DNA from: Stemphylium vesicarium
Lineage: Eukaryota > Ascomycota > Dothideomycetes > Pleosporales > Pleosporaceae
Direction: 5' to 3'
NCBI GenBank assembly: GCA_004380135.1
Contig: QXCR01000062.1
Span: forward strand, 62,001-126,000
Length of the DNA stretch: 64,000 nucleotides
Part shown: positions 31,171 to 41,766 of the stretch, in pieces
Layout: each line of letters begins with the position of its first letter
How positions within the stretch are numbered: position 1 is the first letter of the stretch
Notes under the pieces: model-generated
What the model was told of the DNA's origin: nothing
Seen by the model: the letters and a program-made list of their open reading frames with translations, nothing else
The model's database searches: none
Translations under genes and position numbers: made by a program

Positions 31171-33212
31171 ATGTCCGACCTGCAGCAACCGCGCCGCGCC
31201 CTGGTCGTCTATGGCTCCGAGACGGGGAACGCCCAGGATGTGGCTGAGGAGATGGGAAGGGTCGCGGAGCGTCTGCGATTTCATACAGAAGTTGCTGAGC
31301 TCAACGCCATTAGTCTTGTACGTTGGTGGAGAGCGTTGGAGGTGACTGTATTGACTAGAGTAGAAACAACTACTGCAACACGATGTGGTTCTGATTTCCA
31401 TTTCTACCACAGGCCAGGGCGACCTACCGCCAAACAGTCAAAAATTCTGGAAAGCGATAAGAAGTGCTCGATTGCGGCCGGGATGTCTGCAGCAGATGAG
31501 GTTTGCATCTTTTGGCCTGGGTGATACCTCCTACCCAAAGTACAACTGGGCGCATCGTAAGCTCTACAACCGGCTGGTGCAGCTGGGAGCGCAGGCAATA
31601 TGCGACCGAGGTGAATCAGATGAGCAGCATCCAGAGGGGTGAGTGTCTGATTTATCAGTGACTTGCCATTCTTATTACTGTGTTTTCTAACTTGACCAGC
31701 ATTGACGGGTCGTTCCTTCCATGGTCTACAAAACTCCGTCAGCGCCTTCTCGATTCATTCCCTCTCCCTGAAGGCGTCGAACCGATACCGGATGACGTCC
31801 TACTAGACCCGAAATGGCTGCTTGAAATTGCAGAGACACCAAATTCTCCAACTACGCCAGATGTAGACAATACAACGTCCGATGTCCCCCCACCAGATCT
31901 CCTCGATATCTCCGGCGGTCTAACGGCGAAAGTCACAAGCAACGAACGCGTTACCCCCACAACCCACGGGCAGGATGTCCGACAGATCAAATTCGAACTA
32001 CCCCAAGTCCACCCCTACATCCCCGGCGACGTTCTCACCATCTACCCCAAGAACTTTCCCACTGACGTCTCTCAATTCCTCGAATGCATGAACTGGACCT
32101 CCGTTGCCGACATCCCCCTGCGCTTCACCCCATCCTCGCCCTCCACGCCCCTAACCGCCAGCCTACCCATCCGAAACTTCAACCCAGAATCCACAATAAC
32201 CCTCCGCCAACTGCTAACTAACCACCTGGACATCATCTCCATCCCACGGCGTTCCTTCTTCGCCCAACTCGCACACTACACCCCGAACGAATTCCACAAG
32301 GAGCGCCTCCTCGAATTCACAGATCCGCAATACATCGACGAGCTCTACGACTACACGACACGACCGCGCCGCAGCATCCTGGAAGTCCTGCAGGAGTTTG
32401 AGTCGGTGAAGATACCATGGCAGCGCGTGTGCAGCATCATACCCACACTGCGCGGCCGACAGTTTAGTATTGCGAGTGCGATGAATCCTACTGCGGAGGC
32501 AGAGGGTAAGACGAAGGTCGAGCTGTTGATTGCGATTGTCAAGTACAAGACTGTGATCAAGAGGATTAGACAGGGTGTTGCGACGAGGTATATCGCTTCT
32601 TTTGTTTCGGGGCAGGAGATTACGGTTACGCTTTCGAAGGGTGGGTTGGGTGTTAATCGCGAAGAGGTGAATCGGCCGGTTGTCATGATTGGGCCTGGGA
32701 CGGGTGTTGCGCCGATGCGGTCGTTGATCTACCAGCGCAAGATGTGGCGGGATGAGATGAAGCGAGTGCAAAATGGCCATGTGGGAGGCCAGCATGAGGA
32801 AAAGGACTTGCTGTTCTTTGGCTGCAGGAATGCCGGGTCTGATTACTTCTTCAAAGAGGAATGGGCGCAGCTGCAATCTGAGGGCGTTCCGCTGGAAGTT
32901 TTTCCCGCTTTCTCCAGAGATCAGGTAAGCGCCCACCTTGTTTTACAGTCGAGATAAATGCTGACATCCTTCTAGCCTCATAAGATTTACGTTCAAGACA
33001 TCCTGCGTCAGCAATCTGCCCTCGTCTTCTCCCATCTCTACCACAAGTCTGGCGTGCTCTACATATGCGGATCGTCCGGTAGAATGCCCCAGGCAGTACG
33101 CGAAGCACTCATCGAAGCCTTCCAACAACACGGGCAAATGGACAGAGAAGGAGCAGAAGCTTACCTAGTGGCGATGGAGAAGACTGGGAGATATAGACAG
33201 GAGACGTGGTAG
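31171..33212 (+). CDS. TAH18: NADPH-dependent diflavin oxidoreductase (627 aa)
   Basis: Electron donor for the cytosolic iron-sulfur protein assembly pathway, passing electrons from NADPH via FAD and FMN to Dre2. Exons 31171-31317, 31364-31638, 31700-32924 and 32976-33212 close at 628 codons; introns are 46, 61 and 51 nt. The FMN flavodoxin domain (about residues 8-160) has VVYGSETGNAQDVAEE and STTGQGDLPPNSQKFW. The FAD-binding domain has RGRQFSIASAM (the RxYS-like motif in Phe form) in its middle. The NADPH domain has GPGTGVAPMRSL and FFGCRN--SDYFF. The chain ends in Trp (RQETW), which stacks on FAD in this family. P450 reductase is excluded by the absent N-terminal anchor and the shorter length. 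The coding strand is C-rich up to about 32.4 kb and G-rich after it. Confidence 0.93.
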
Positions 33213-33471
33213 ACGGGGTAAGTGTTGTAAAGAAAGATGTAGAGGATAGACCTAGAAACGACATTACATGTGTCCCCCCGTCGAGACGTTCGCAGTATTA
33301 GAAACGATCCGTCACGTGCATGTGTAATACTTGATTAGTCGAATGCTATCTACTATCAGAGCAAGCAAAGTATGTTTAAAGATATGAAGCGCGGCGAAAA
33401 AAACAAAAGAAAGAGATTGAGACCCTGATTACTTCCTCGGCATCAACAACCAGCACAGCCACCCACCCCGG

Positions 33472-34450
33472 CTAAACATCATCCAACCCCCGTCTCGTAT
33501 CAGGTTCCCCAAAGCCATCCTCGACAGACAAAAAACGTACACCTTGCTCAGCGAAACACGCAACCACATCCTCAAACACGGGAGGAAAGAAATCCAAACT
33601 CTCAGGCCACTCGACAACAGCCACTCTCTTCAGTCTACTTAACCGCGCCAGCGCAACCTCAGCAAGACACCGCAGCACCTCCATGGCACCCACCCACCCC
33701 TTCGCGCCCCAAAACTCCTTCCAATCAATCTCGAGCGTCAAGTCCTCGAGTGACGGCGGAAGCAGGCCTACAAATCTCGCAATGTTGTCTGAAGTGCAGT
33801 CCCCTTGCGCGTCGCCATGCATCAGCAAACCCACGTCCAGCGCGTGCAGGTTGGGCAGTTCAGAGGCTAATCGCGCAACTTGTATTGCGTGGCTTCGGTA
33901 CTGCATCCCATGGTAGCTTTGGCAGAGACAGAGACGCTCCAGCTCGGCGCGATGGGTGCGGAGCACGCTAGCTCGATATTGGAGGTGAAGCGAGAGATCC
34001 GCGGAACTCCCGGTGCTGTCGAAGGAATACGTGTAAGATGGGTTTTCCAGACGTTTGCATGCGTTTGTGAAGTAGGTCAGTGTTTGCGGTTCCATGTCAG
34101 CGCGTTGGAGGGTTAGGGTTTCGACGCTGGATATGCCTGGTTCGAGGATAAGGCGGGGGAGGATGTCTGCTGCCCTCTTTTGGTACATGTTGTAGTCGTC
34201 TTTGGGTACGAGATTGGTTATTGTCATGGAGCGGAGCGAGGGAAGTAGGAATAGATGTGCTGTTTGATCCATGCAAAGTAGATTGTCAATGTGTACGGTG
34301 TGTAGATTATCCAGATGAGTTGCTGAGCTTCCAATCTTTGGAACCGGTACATGTTCTCGCTCCATCCGTGTGTGCATTTGACGGTGAGCGTGTCGAGGTT
34401 TGGGGTATGCATTGTAAGGAGGAAAAAAAAAACTCGTGCTGGCGCCACGT
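33472..34450 (-). pseudogene. Truncated, frameshifted relative of the neighbouring F-box/LRR gene
   Basis: An open frame at 34542-33472 gives LRR-like text such as THLDNLHTVHIDNLL and LKRVAVVEWPESLDFFPP, which parallels LKRIAIVEWPALAGWVP in the F-box gene next to it. Upstream of about 34345 the related text moves to another frame (FFFLLTMHTPNLDTLTVKC, comparable to FFLFFTPKVEKLLVWDV in the neighbour). One frameshift between about 34320 and 34345 therefore splits the relic, and a run of ten A (34423-34432) lies close upstream. No F-box can be found before it: only 21 nt separate the open frame from the neighbour's stop. A shorter functional LRR protein from an internal start is possible but unlikely. 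Confidence 0.6.
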
Positions 34451-34563
34451 CGGAGATGACCGCGCCTCGTGTGTAGTTTGTGCCGACTCAATCCACGCAA
34501 CCAAGATGGAAAGGACCTTCTCATTGTCACTGATATCTTCATCGTCGTTGATTGGATTGCATC

Positions 34564-36069
34564 CTAATATCGTTCCGGTATCGCTGCATGTCTATCGAAA
34601 GACTCGGTTCTGTCCACCCACAGCCATCCTGACTCAACATCTCCTCGTGTCTCCAACGGTTCTTGACCATCTATCTCACCATAAACCACATCAAACTCAA
34701 TACCCAATCCACCATACGTCTCTTTCAACCTGGTGACCTCGTCTTGGAGTGGGACCCAACCTGCCAATGCTGGCCACTCAACAATGGCTATCCGTTTGAG
34801 GCTGGACGAAGAAGAAGCAATAGCCTCAGCAATTGACCGCAGGAACGCCAAAAACAGCCTAAACCGAGTATCCACGTCATGTCCATAGGCCCACTTGATC
34901 TGTAAGGTTTCCAGCGTAGCGGGGAATTGGTCAACAAGCTCTCGAGGATCTTTGTCCTGGTCGTCGGAGAAGATGAAAGATGTGTTCGTAAAGCTTGCGA
35001 CGTTGCAAGGTCCGATATCCAGAGTGCGTAGGTTGCGAAACGGATGCTTATCTGGCAAGTGCACCCGAGGGGACCAGAGCGAGGACACCTCACCGTCTGC
35101 GAGGAATGTTTCACTGCGTATCCGGAGATGTGAGAGGGAGCTCTCCGGGAATCTCTGCAGTTCGTTGATGTTAAGGAACCCGCCGAGCTGTCCTGAGTCT
35201 GATGTGAGCTCGTTGGGAACGTGTTCGTAGGTTAGGCTCTTGATCTTATTGAGATTCTCCAGGATGGCCATTGCTTGCGGGAAGAAGATGTCGGATTCCC
35301 GCATGGATAGCACCTCGAGACAACATCCGGTAGCCAATCGTCCACTTATATAGTCATCGCGGCCTTCTGTCCACGCAAAGTCCCTGCCAGGCTCTCGACG
35401 CATGTTGATGACTTGAGTGAGCTGCAAGTTGCGAATCGAAGGCAGTGTTAGCAAGGGTACGATATTCTCAAGCCGTAGGGGTCCATAAAGCGTAATCGAA
35501 CTGAGATGCGCGAAATGGGCTGGATTGGCAGACAGGCTCTCGAACCAGTAGGAATGGTCGTCCCACTGCCATACATCCCACACAAGCAGCTTCTCGACTT
35601 TCGGTGTGAAAAATAAGAAGAACTCGAGGTACCACCAATGCGCCTCGTACTCGGACGAGAAGCCGATGAAACGGCTGGGCAGATCCATGGAAAGATCGGT
35701 CGTGTTTAAGATGCACCCCGAACTCCGCAGTCTGTTTGCAATCAGGTGTCGGTCACCCAACGCCAGACCTCGCCGCCTAGCTGGCTTATTCCAATGGCCT
35801 TGGTGCCATGATACCTCCTTCACATAATTCGCAAGCTCAGGACGTTCAGTCGGGGGTGACAATACTATGCTGCGGAGTAACTGTTCCGGGTGCAGACCAG
35901 GGTAACTTCGGTAAAGGCGATCCGTTGTTAGACGTCGAAGCAGCCGGCTTGTTCCATTGAGAGCGCGGAAAGTCGAAAGATCGTCGGCATCGATATAGTC
36001 TAAGATGGCCAGTAGCAGTTCCTCTGGGAGCGCACCGAGTTCACAGGGTCGTGAGATCATGGCTTCCAT
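34564..36069 (-). CDS. F-box protein with LRR-like C-terminal region (501 aa)
   Basis: Single exon. The F-box is at residues about 11-55 (LGALPEELLLAILDYIDADDLSTF followed by LRRLTTDRLYR). It would bind Skp1 and act as the substrate receptor of an SCF ubiquitin ligase. The remainder is a loose leucine-rich repeat series with HLSSITLYG, LPSIRNLQLTQV, LRTLDIGPCN and SLKRIAIVEWPAL, typical of the large, fast-evolving fungal F-box/LRR families. Target unknown. The ATG at 36069 was taken; the Met at residue 4 is an alternative. A broken relative lies immediately downstream, which suggests tandem duplication. Confidence 0.85.
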   Translation of the reverse strand: MEAMISRPCELGALPEELLLAILDYIDADDLSTFRALNGTSRLLRRLTTDRLYRSYPGLHPEQLLRSIVLSPPTERPELANYVKEVSWHQGHWNKPARRRGLALGDRHLIANRLRSSGCILNTTDLSMDLPSRFIGFSSEYEAHWWYLEFFLFFTPKVEKLLVWDVWQWDDHSYWFESLSANPAHFAHLSSITLYGPLRLENIVPLLTLPSIRNLQLTQVINMRREPGRDFAWTEGRDDYISGRLATGCCLEVLSMRESDIFFPQAMAILENLNKIKSLTYEHVPNELTSDSGQLGGFLNINELQRFPESSLSHLRIRSETFLADGEVSSLWSPRVHLPDKHPFRNLRTLDIGPCNVASFTNTSFIFSDDQDKDPRELVDQFPATLETLQIKWAYGHDVDTRFRLFLAFLRSIAEAIASSSSSLKRIAIVEWPALAGWVPLQDEVTRLKETYGGLGIEFDVVYGEIDGQEPLETRGDVESGWLWVDRTESFDRHAAIPERY

Positions 36070-38161
36070 TGTTGCGGGTGACGGATGAGCTGAGAACGCA
36101 GGTCGGTGGAGCGTCTGCTGATCGCAGGGCGATCTACCTAGTTAGCTTGCCCCACTGCGAACCTGAAATCATTGATGAACTAGCGGCTTGGCGATGGGGT
36201 GATCGGATCGGATCGAGTGTTTGTTTTTCCTCCATCCTGCGTCACCATCACAAACTATCTGTAACCGCACGCGATACCCAGGTGTCCTTTTTCCACAGTC
36301 ATACTCTTCATCTTCTCAATTTTTGTGAGTTTGCCTTTGGACACGTGAACGGGCATTGGCGCCTGTTAGTGCAAGTTTATTGCAAAGGGGCACGCGTATC
36401 GTCGACTTGGCGAAACTTGGACCCTTTATTCTCGGTGCCTACTCATCACTCAGAGCCGCAATATCCTAGTTCGATGGATTTTATCCTACTGTAGCCGACA
36501 TAAAGATTCTTCGTGGTGGAGATCTCGTGCTTCTTGCCATCCCGACTGTGTAGCGGCAACAACTTCTCCTTGCTCGTTCCCCGTTCGCGCACCTCATGTT
36601 GATCAATCCATTGCGGTATGGTCGTCTAATTTCAGATTCATGTCCAGATATAGACCTATGCTCGTCCTTGGCTGGAGTTGGTTGTCATACGATGAGGTGT
36701 CTGGATCTTTCTATTAGCGGAGACTCTTCCGGACCTTGCGGTGGTTCCTTCCCGTGCCGCGCCCAGAACCGGACTAACAATGGCGCCTTTCGCTTGTTTC
36801 AATTGTTAAGCCGAAGTTATTCGACATCACTCATCTATTCAGACAGCCCTTCGTGAGTCTCCGACTAATCTGGCATTGTACATGGCCGCTTCAACTGTAT
36901 CGAGATCACCGAGAAGCGATAGTATCGCAGTGAGATAGAATGCGTAAGCAAATATTTGGATGGAATCTCCATATTGGATGAGACTAGAAAAAGATCAGTT
37001 ACGAAGTTCATATTCAGTCCTAAGTCACGCACACCGATGGCAGTGGAATGCCTGCTCACCAGTTCTCAAAATGCCATTCGATCGTGGGTCATTTGAAGAA
37101 GCATTTTCCTGTATGGTTTCCAAGCGGTTTGGGTCGACGACTATCTTTAGGGCTGTATTGAAAAGACTACTCGACTAGGTCTTGTCCTTCGCCGCCGAAC
37201 GAACATGTACTTGGTATCACGGATGGGATTCATGCTGCTAATATCCCTGTAATGGCTACATGGGTGGTTTCAAGCGTGCTTGTAACATCGGGCAGACCGT
37301 TTGGATCTGCATGGAGGTACACTAACGTGCTCGACAAAGTCACCTCAAAGTCACGGTTACACTAACCTGCGGTTCATCTCACGATCGCCATCCGTTCCTG
37401 GTAGGTCCCTGCCGAGAAGGAGGCTCCGCGGAATCCTTAAGCTTTTTGCCGCCAGCCAAGACGGCTCTTATACCGTTTAAGATGTTGAGAGACGGCGGCC
37501 TTTAGTGTTGGGGCGCGGGTCTTACAGTAATTCCGATTGTCGTGGTACTGTGCTGCGATATGTCAAGATCCTCGGGGGTAAGTCTACGCTTGCGCAGTCG
37601 CATACGTAAGAAGATGTGGCACTTGGTTGTGTGCCGGACCGAACCGCGCTAATTTACGGAAAGGTGAAATGCTAACGACTCCAAATTTCACAAACACCTG
37701 CCATTTTCATCATTTCGCAACAACACCGCAAAGTACACAATATGACCCAATGCCTATGGTGTAGGTTTTTGTGTGCGTGGAATGGTTGGGACGGCAGTAT
37801 CTCATGCCACATTTCATCTCCCCGCTCGCTTCCAGTGCCAAGCACATCCTACATAACCCCATGTCGGGGAGATATTGCAGTACTGCAACTTCGCGGCGCA
37901 GCAACACCGCTCCGCTGGCTGAATTCGAAAACTATATATCCAAAATTCTCCACCCGCGCGCCGTTCGTGCAGTATGCACCTTCCTGAAATAAGATCGGAC
38001 TGTTTGGTCAACGGAAAAATTGGCATCGAAAAGACATGCCTGTTCCACATGCCGGGAGCCCAGCATGTGGATTTATCATTCCATTCGCATATAAAGATGT
38101 CGATACTTTGACTTTCAAATAGCTGGGAAAACATTCGGTCCCGTCGTCTCTTTCCTCATCC
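36070..38161. other. 2.1-kb gene-poor stretch
   Basis: Only short open frames such as 36051-36494 and 36960-37178 occur, without splice joins or recognisable protein. The F-box promoter is at the left end and the tyrosinase promoter at the right. No repeat family or transposon motif is evident. Confidence 0.5.
38090..38095 (+). promoter_or_regulatory. Candidate TATA box of tyrosinase gene
   Basis: TATAAA, 67 nt upstream of the first ATG (38162), within GCATATAAAG. Confidence 0.45.
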
Positions 38162-39470
38162 ATGATGAAGTTCATCCTCGGTCTCGTGACTTTGGTCGGC
38201 AGTAGCGTTGCGACTTCTTTGGAATCCGACGCTTTGGCTAAACACGGACTGGAGCAATTATGGCTCGACGTCGCCAAAAACTCGGAGAGTTACTCAAAGT
38301 CTTGCACCAACAGGACGGTTGCTCGGCGCCGCGAATGGTATGTAACTCTGTATTAATTAGCAAAACGACTTCTCACACTCCGCAGGTCCACGTTGAAGCG
38401 ATCGGAGAAGCTGAACTACATCGACGCTGTTCAGTGCACTGGAAAGAAGGCGGCGAGGACCCCTGCTGCTATCGCTGCCGGAGCGAAGAACCGTTATGAC
38501 GACTTTGTCGTCACTCATATCCTATTAACGCACTACACACACGGCAATGTTCGTCCTTCCCTTTCCACCAGGCTATGTCTGGCCCTGCTAACCATCACCA
38601 GGGAAACTTTCTCTCATGGCATCGATACTTTATGTGGGCCTGGGAGCAGACCCTCCGTAACGAGTGCGGATACAAGGGATATCTTCCATACTACAACTGG
38701 GCGCTCTGGGCAAATAACCCGCGCTCGTCTCCTCTTCTCGACGGTAGTGATACGAGCATCTCCGGGGACGGCGAGTATGTCCCAGGGCGCAACGTGAGTT
38801 GCGTACCCAACCCAGGCCGATGCTTCGTCGAGATACCTCCTGCCCAAGGAGGCGGTTGCGTTGCGTCTGGTCCTTTCAAAGAGTAATTCAAGCCCCAACT
38901 CTCTTCCATTTTTAATCCACCGTACTAACATCTCCCAGCTGGAAAATGCACGTCGGCCCCATCGACACCCTCGACACAACCGTCCCACGCAACCCCTCCC
39001 CCGACGGTCTAGGCTACAACCCCCGCTGCATAAAACGCGACATCAACACGCGCTCCTCCTCCGAGACCTCAGACGCCGACGTCGCCGCTCTAATCGCAAA
39101 CAGCACCGACATCTCCGACTTCCAAAACACGCTGCAGAACCCTTCTCCAGGCCGCCTCCGCATCCATCTCGGCGGCCACCAAACCATTGCAGGCGACGCG
39201 GGCTCCGACTTCTACAACTCGCCCTCTGACCCGTACTTCTGGAACCATCATGCGCAAATCGATCGTGTGTGGTGGGCGTGGCAGAATCAGGATTTGGCCA
39301 AGAGGCGGTTTACGATTGCGGGTACCCTGACGTTTAAGAATGAACCGCCCACGCGGAATGCGACGCTGGATGATGTTATGACGTTTGGGGAGTATTTAGG
39401 GTTTCCAAATATTACAGTTGGGGAGGCTTCGAGTACGCTTGCGGGGCCGTTTTGCTATGTGTATGAGTAG
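38162..39470 (+). CDS. Secreted tyrosinase-family copper oxidase (383 aa)
   Basis: Type-3 copper protein, phenol or catechol oxidase type. Exons 38162-38337, 38386-38548, 38602-38882 and 38939-39470 close at 384 codons; introns are 48, 53 and 56 nt. The second intron (GTTCGT..CACCAG, with GCTAAC branch) restores THYTHGNGNFLSWHRYFMW, the CuA site with its three histidines. The CuB site is LGGHQTIAG (His) and DPYFWNHHAQIDRVWWAWQ (His). A signal peptide (MMKFILGLVTLVGSSVAT) indicates secretion. At 383 aa it is the short extracellular class without the C-terminal lid domain. Likely substrates are phenols; pigment or plant-phenolic oxidation is possible. A MFS transporter gene lies 400 nt downstream on the opposite strand. 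Confidence 0.9.
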
Positions 39471-39611
39471 GATGGAGGGTGTGGAATCGAGTAGTTGGTA
39501 GAAATGTAATTGGTACGTGTTGATCTAGTCTTTTTGTGAGGACGCTATGAGTGTAGTGGCACCAAAAGTCTCACTTTGTCTCTCGAGACACCTATGGCTG
39601 AGAGAGAGGAC

Positions 39612-39650
<39 letters not shown>

Positions 39651-39867
39651 GAAGGAGATTGTTAAGCTGTTGAGCAACTATAGAGGTAAAGTGGACTCGA
39701 GCTGGAATTATTTTTTTCGTAAAAGCGCAAAGGTAACCACATGGATATCTCAAACATGAACAAAAGGAACTGAATGCTGATACGCTATCCATCAACCCCG
39801 CTGCCGTCAAAAAACGCCATTCATGCCCATTACATTAACACATTCCGCCCCGCTACACCACGCCCAT
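39471..39867. other. Intergenic between convergent tyrosinase and MFS genes
   Basis: Holds both 3' ends and the AAAG microsatellite. No exon. Confidence 0.55.
39612..39650. repeat. (AAAG)n microsatellite
   Basis: About nine uninterrupted AAAG units on the plus strand, in the convergent intergenic space. Confidence 0.85.
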
Positions 39868-41766
39868 TCAAAGCGGCCTCAACGCGCCACTCCGATCCTC
39901 TGCCCACCGTCCGGCAATAGCCTGTCTCGTGCTCTTGCCCCAGAAAGCAACGGGCATAGCGACCAAGCCACCCAGAATCTGTAGGCACATGAGTTCGATG
40001 CCCACCCACATATACCCATGAGCCTCTATCCACGGAACAAGAGAAAAGCTCATTGCAAAAGAGAGAAAGTAACAGCCACCGCCCACGACAGCGAGAGCAG
40101 GGGCTGCCCAGCGGGGAAAGGCCTCAGTGACCCAGAGCGTGTTTGCAGTCATGAGAGTGACGAAGGAGAAGCCGTTGATGCCATATGCGAGATAAATGGT
40201 CCAAGCAGGCCACGTGAGTCTCACAGCGAGACCATACAGGAGCGAGCTAAACGCGCCAGCGATGACGGGCGCAATGTAACCGATGAGGTAGTGTTCCGCC
40301 TCGACGACACCACGGTTGCGTCGCGAGAGACGCTTGAGGCCCTTGCAGATGACGAGGGCGCCGACGGGGAGACCGAACAACGCGCCGACTCCCGAAGCAA
40401 CGTTAACGGTGCCGACGACGTTGGGAGAGATGTTGTAAGGCGGTGCGATGAGGATGCGCGTGTACGTCGCGCCGATGTAAATCATGCTCGCCGAGTTGAA
40501 CGCAGACGCGACGAAGACCCAGAAGATGAGCGGGTTGGCGGCGCAATACGCCATTTGAACGAAGCACCTTCCCGCGGACGACCAAGACGCAAATGGAGAC
40601 CGCGATAGACCGACGCGGTCGCGGAACCCGGCGAAGCCAGTGCGAGGTGGGTATTCGGGGAGGTCGCGGTAGATGTCCGAGTCGACCTCGCGGTCTTGGT
40701 AGACTGTTAGTTTCTCGGTTGCGCTCTGCAACAGGATGAGGCCGTTGAAGGCGACGGTCGGCCGCTTGAAGTATGTCTCTGGGTAGAGAGCGAAGGTGAC
40801 GACGAAGGAGATGACGATGGGGATAGTCCAGTAGTGGTAGAAGTGGCGCCAGTGGCGGCCGTGCTCTGCGATGACAGGCACAAGGGCTACGCCTGAGGTG
40901 CCGAAACAGCCCGCGATGGACCACATGAGGGCTACAGCTCGTGGGCGTTGGTCAATGTAAGTTAGGTCGATTACCATGAGGAAGGCCTGGGGCTGTTAGT
41001 GGGATGGGAGAAGTGACGGGTGGGGCACGTACGAGAGAGAGTCCTAGTCCTTCACCGAGACCGAGGAAGCTGACGGCGCAGACTAGTTCGCTGAATGACC
41101 TTGCTTGTGCAGCTCCTAGATTGGCGATGAGGACGACCATGGTGGCGATTAGGATTGTCGGTCGTCGGCCTATGCCTATTGATATCGGCACCCATAGCAA
41201 GCAGCCGACACCCATGAATAGGGTTGGGGCAGTGACGAGGGCTTTTATCAGCCATGGCGGTATGTCCTGAGTATGTAGTGTTAGAAGAGAGTGGTTGAAA
41301 TGGGCAGTGAAGGTCATACCTCGTGCTCGAAACTGAGCTGTATGCCATCCAACACTACAGACGCCGCTTGCGCAGCAGTCAGACACACAATAGAGAAAAG
41401 AGCTATCGCAAAGATTGCTCCGGAAGTCTTCATTCGACTCCAGTTCAGCGGGTCATTCTTGCTTTCCGAAGCAACGGGGAGCTTCAGTGTTCTCCCATCG
41501 TTGGTAACGAGAAAGGTGCTGCCAGTAAGGTCGTACGATTCTCTCTTCGCAGAAATAGAAAGAGAAGTACTCGCAGTCCTGGGCCTAGCTTGAGACTTTG
41601 ATCTCGAATACGGGCGAGGATCCTCGGGGTTCCAAATGGGAGACATGGGCCGAGGTCCGGCGATGGGTTCGAAACGCAGTTGGGGAGCCAGCTCAACCTC
41701 AGGGTGTGGATCTTGCATATTTTCAGCAGTCGTGTTGGAGTAAGTGTCAGACGACATGATTTCCAT
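39868..41766 (-). CDS. Major facilitator superfamily transporter (599 aa)
   Basis: Exons 41766-41320, 41266-41033 and 40986-39868 close at 600 codons; introns are 53 and 46 nt, both phase 0. A polar cytosolic N-terminus of about 105 residues ends in DPLNWS, the motif that precedes helix 1 in fungal DHA1-type and related drug and organic-anion transporters. Twelve hydrophobic helices are visible, with GIGRRPTILIATMVV marking the loop 2-3 signature. The central loop (about residues 310-370) is charged and includes YPPRTGFAGFRDR. Plasma-membrane export or uptake of a small molecule is expected; the substrate is unknown. A Met three residues in is an alternative start. Confidence 0.9.

Noticed and set aside
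31057..31524. 155-codon frame starting upstream of TAH18 and running through its first intron
   Set aside because: It lacks the flavodoxin STTGQG block, which only the spliced frame gives; the ATG at 31171 with intron 31318-31363 is right.
34542..34542. Treating the frame 33472-34542 as a normal 356-aa gene
   Set aside because: Its first 70 codons are out of frame with the LRR text of its neighbour family and no F-box precedes it; it reads better as a relic.
36960..37178. 72-codon frame in the 2.1-kb gene-poor stretch
   Set aside because: No partner exons, no recognised motif, no promoter-like sequence.
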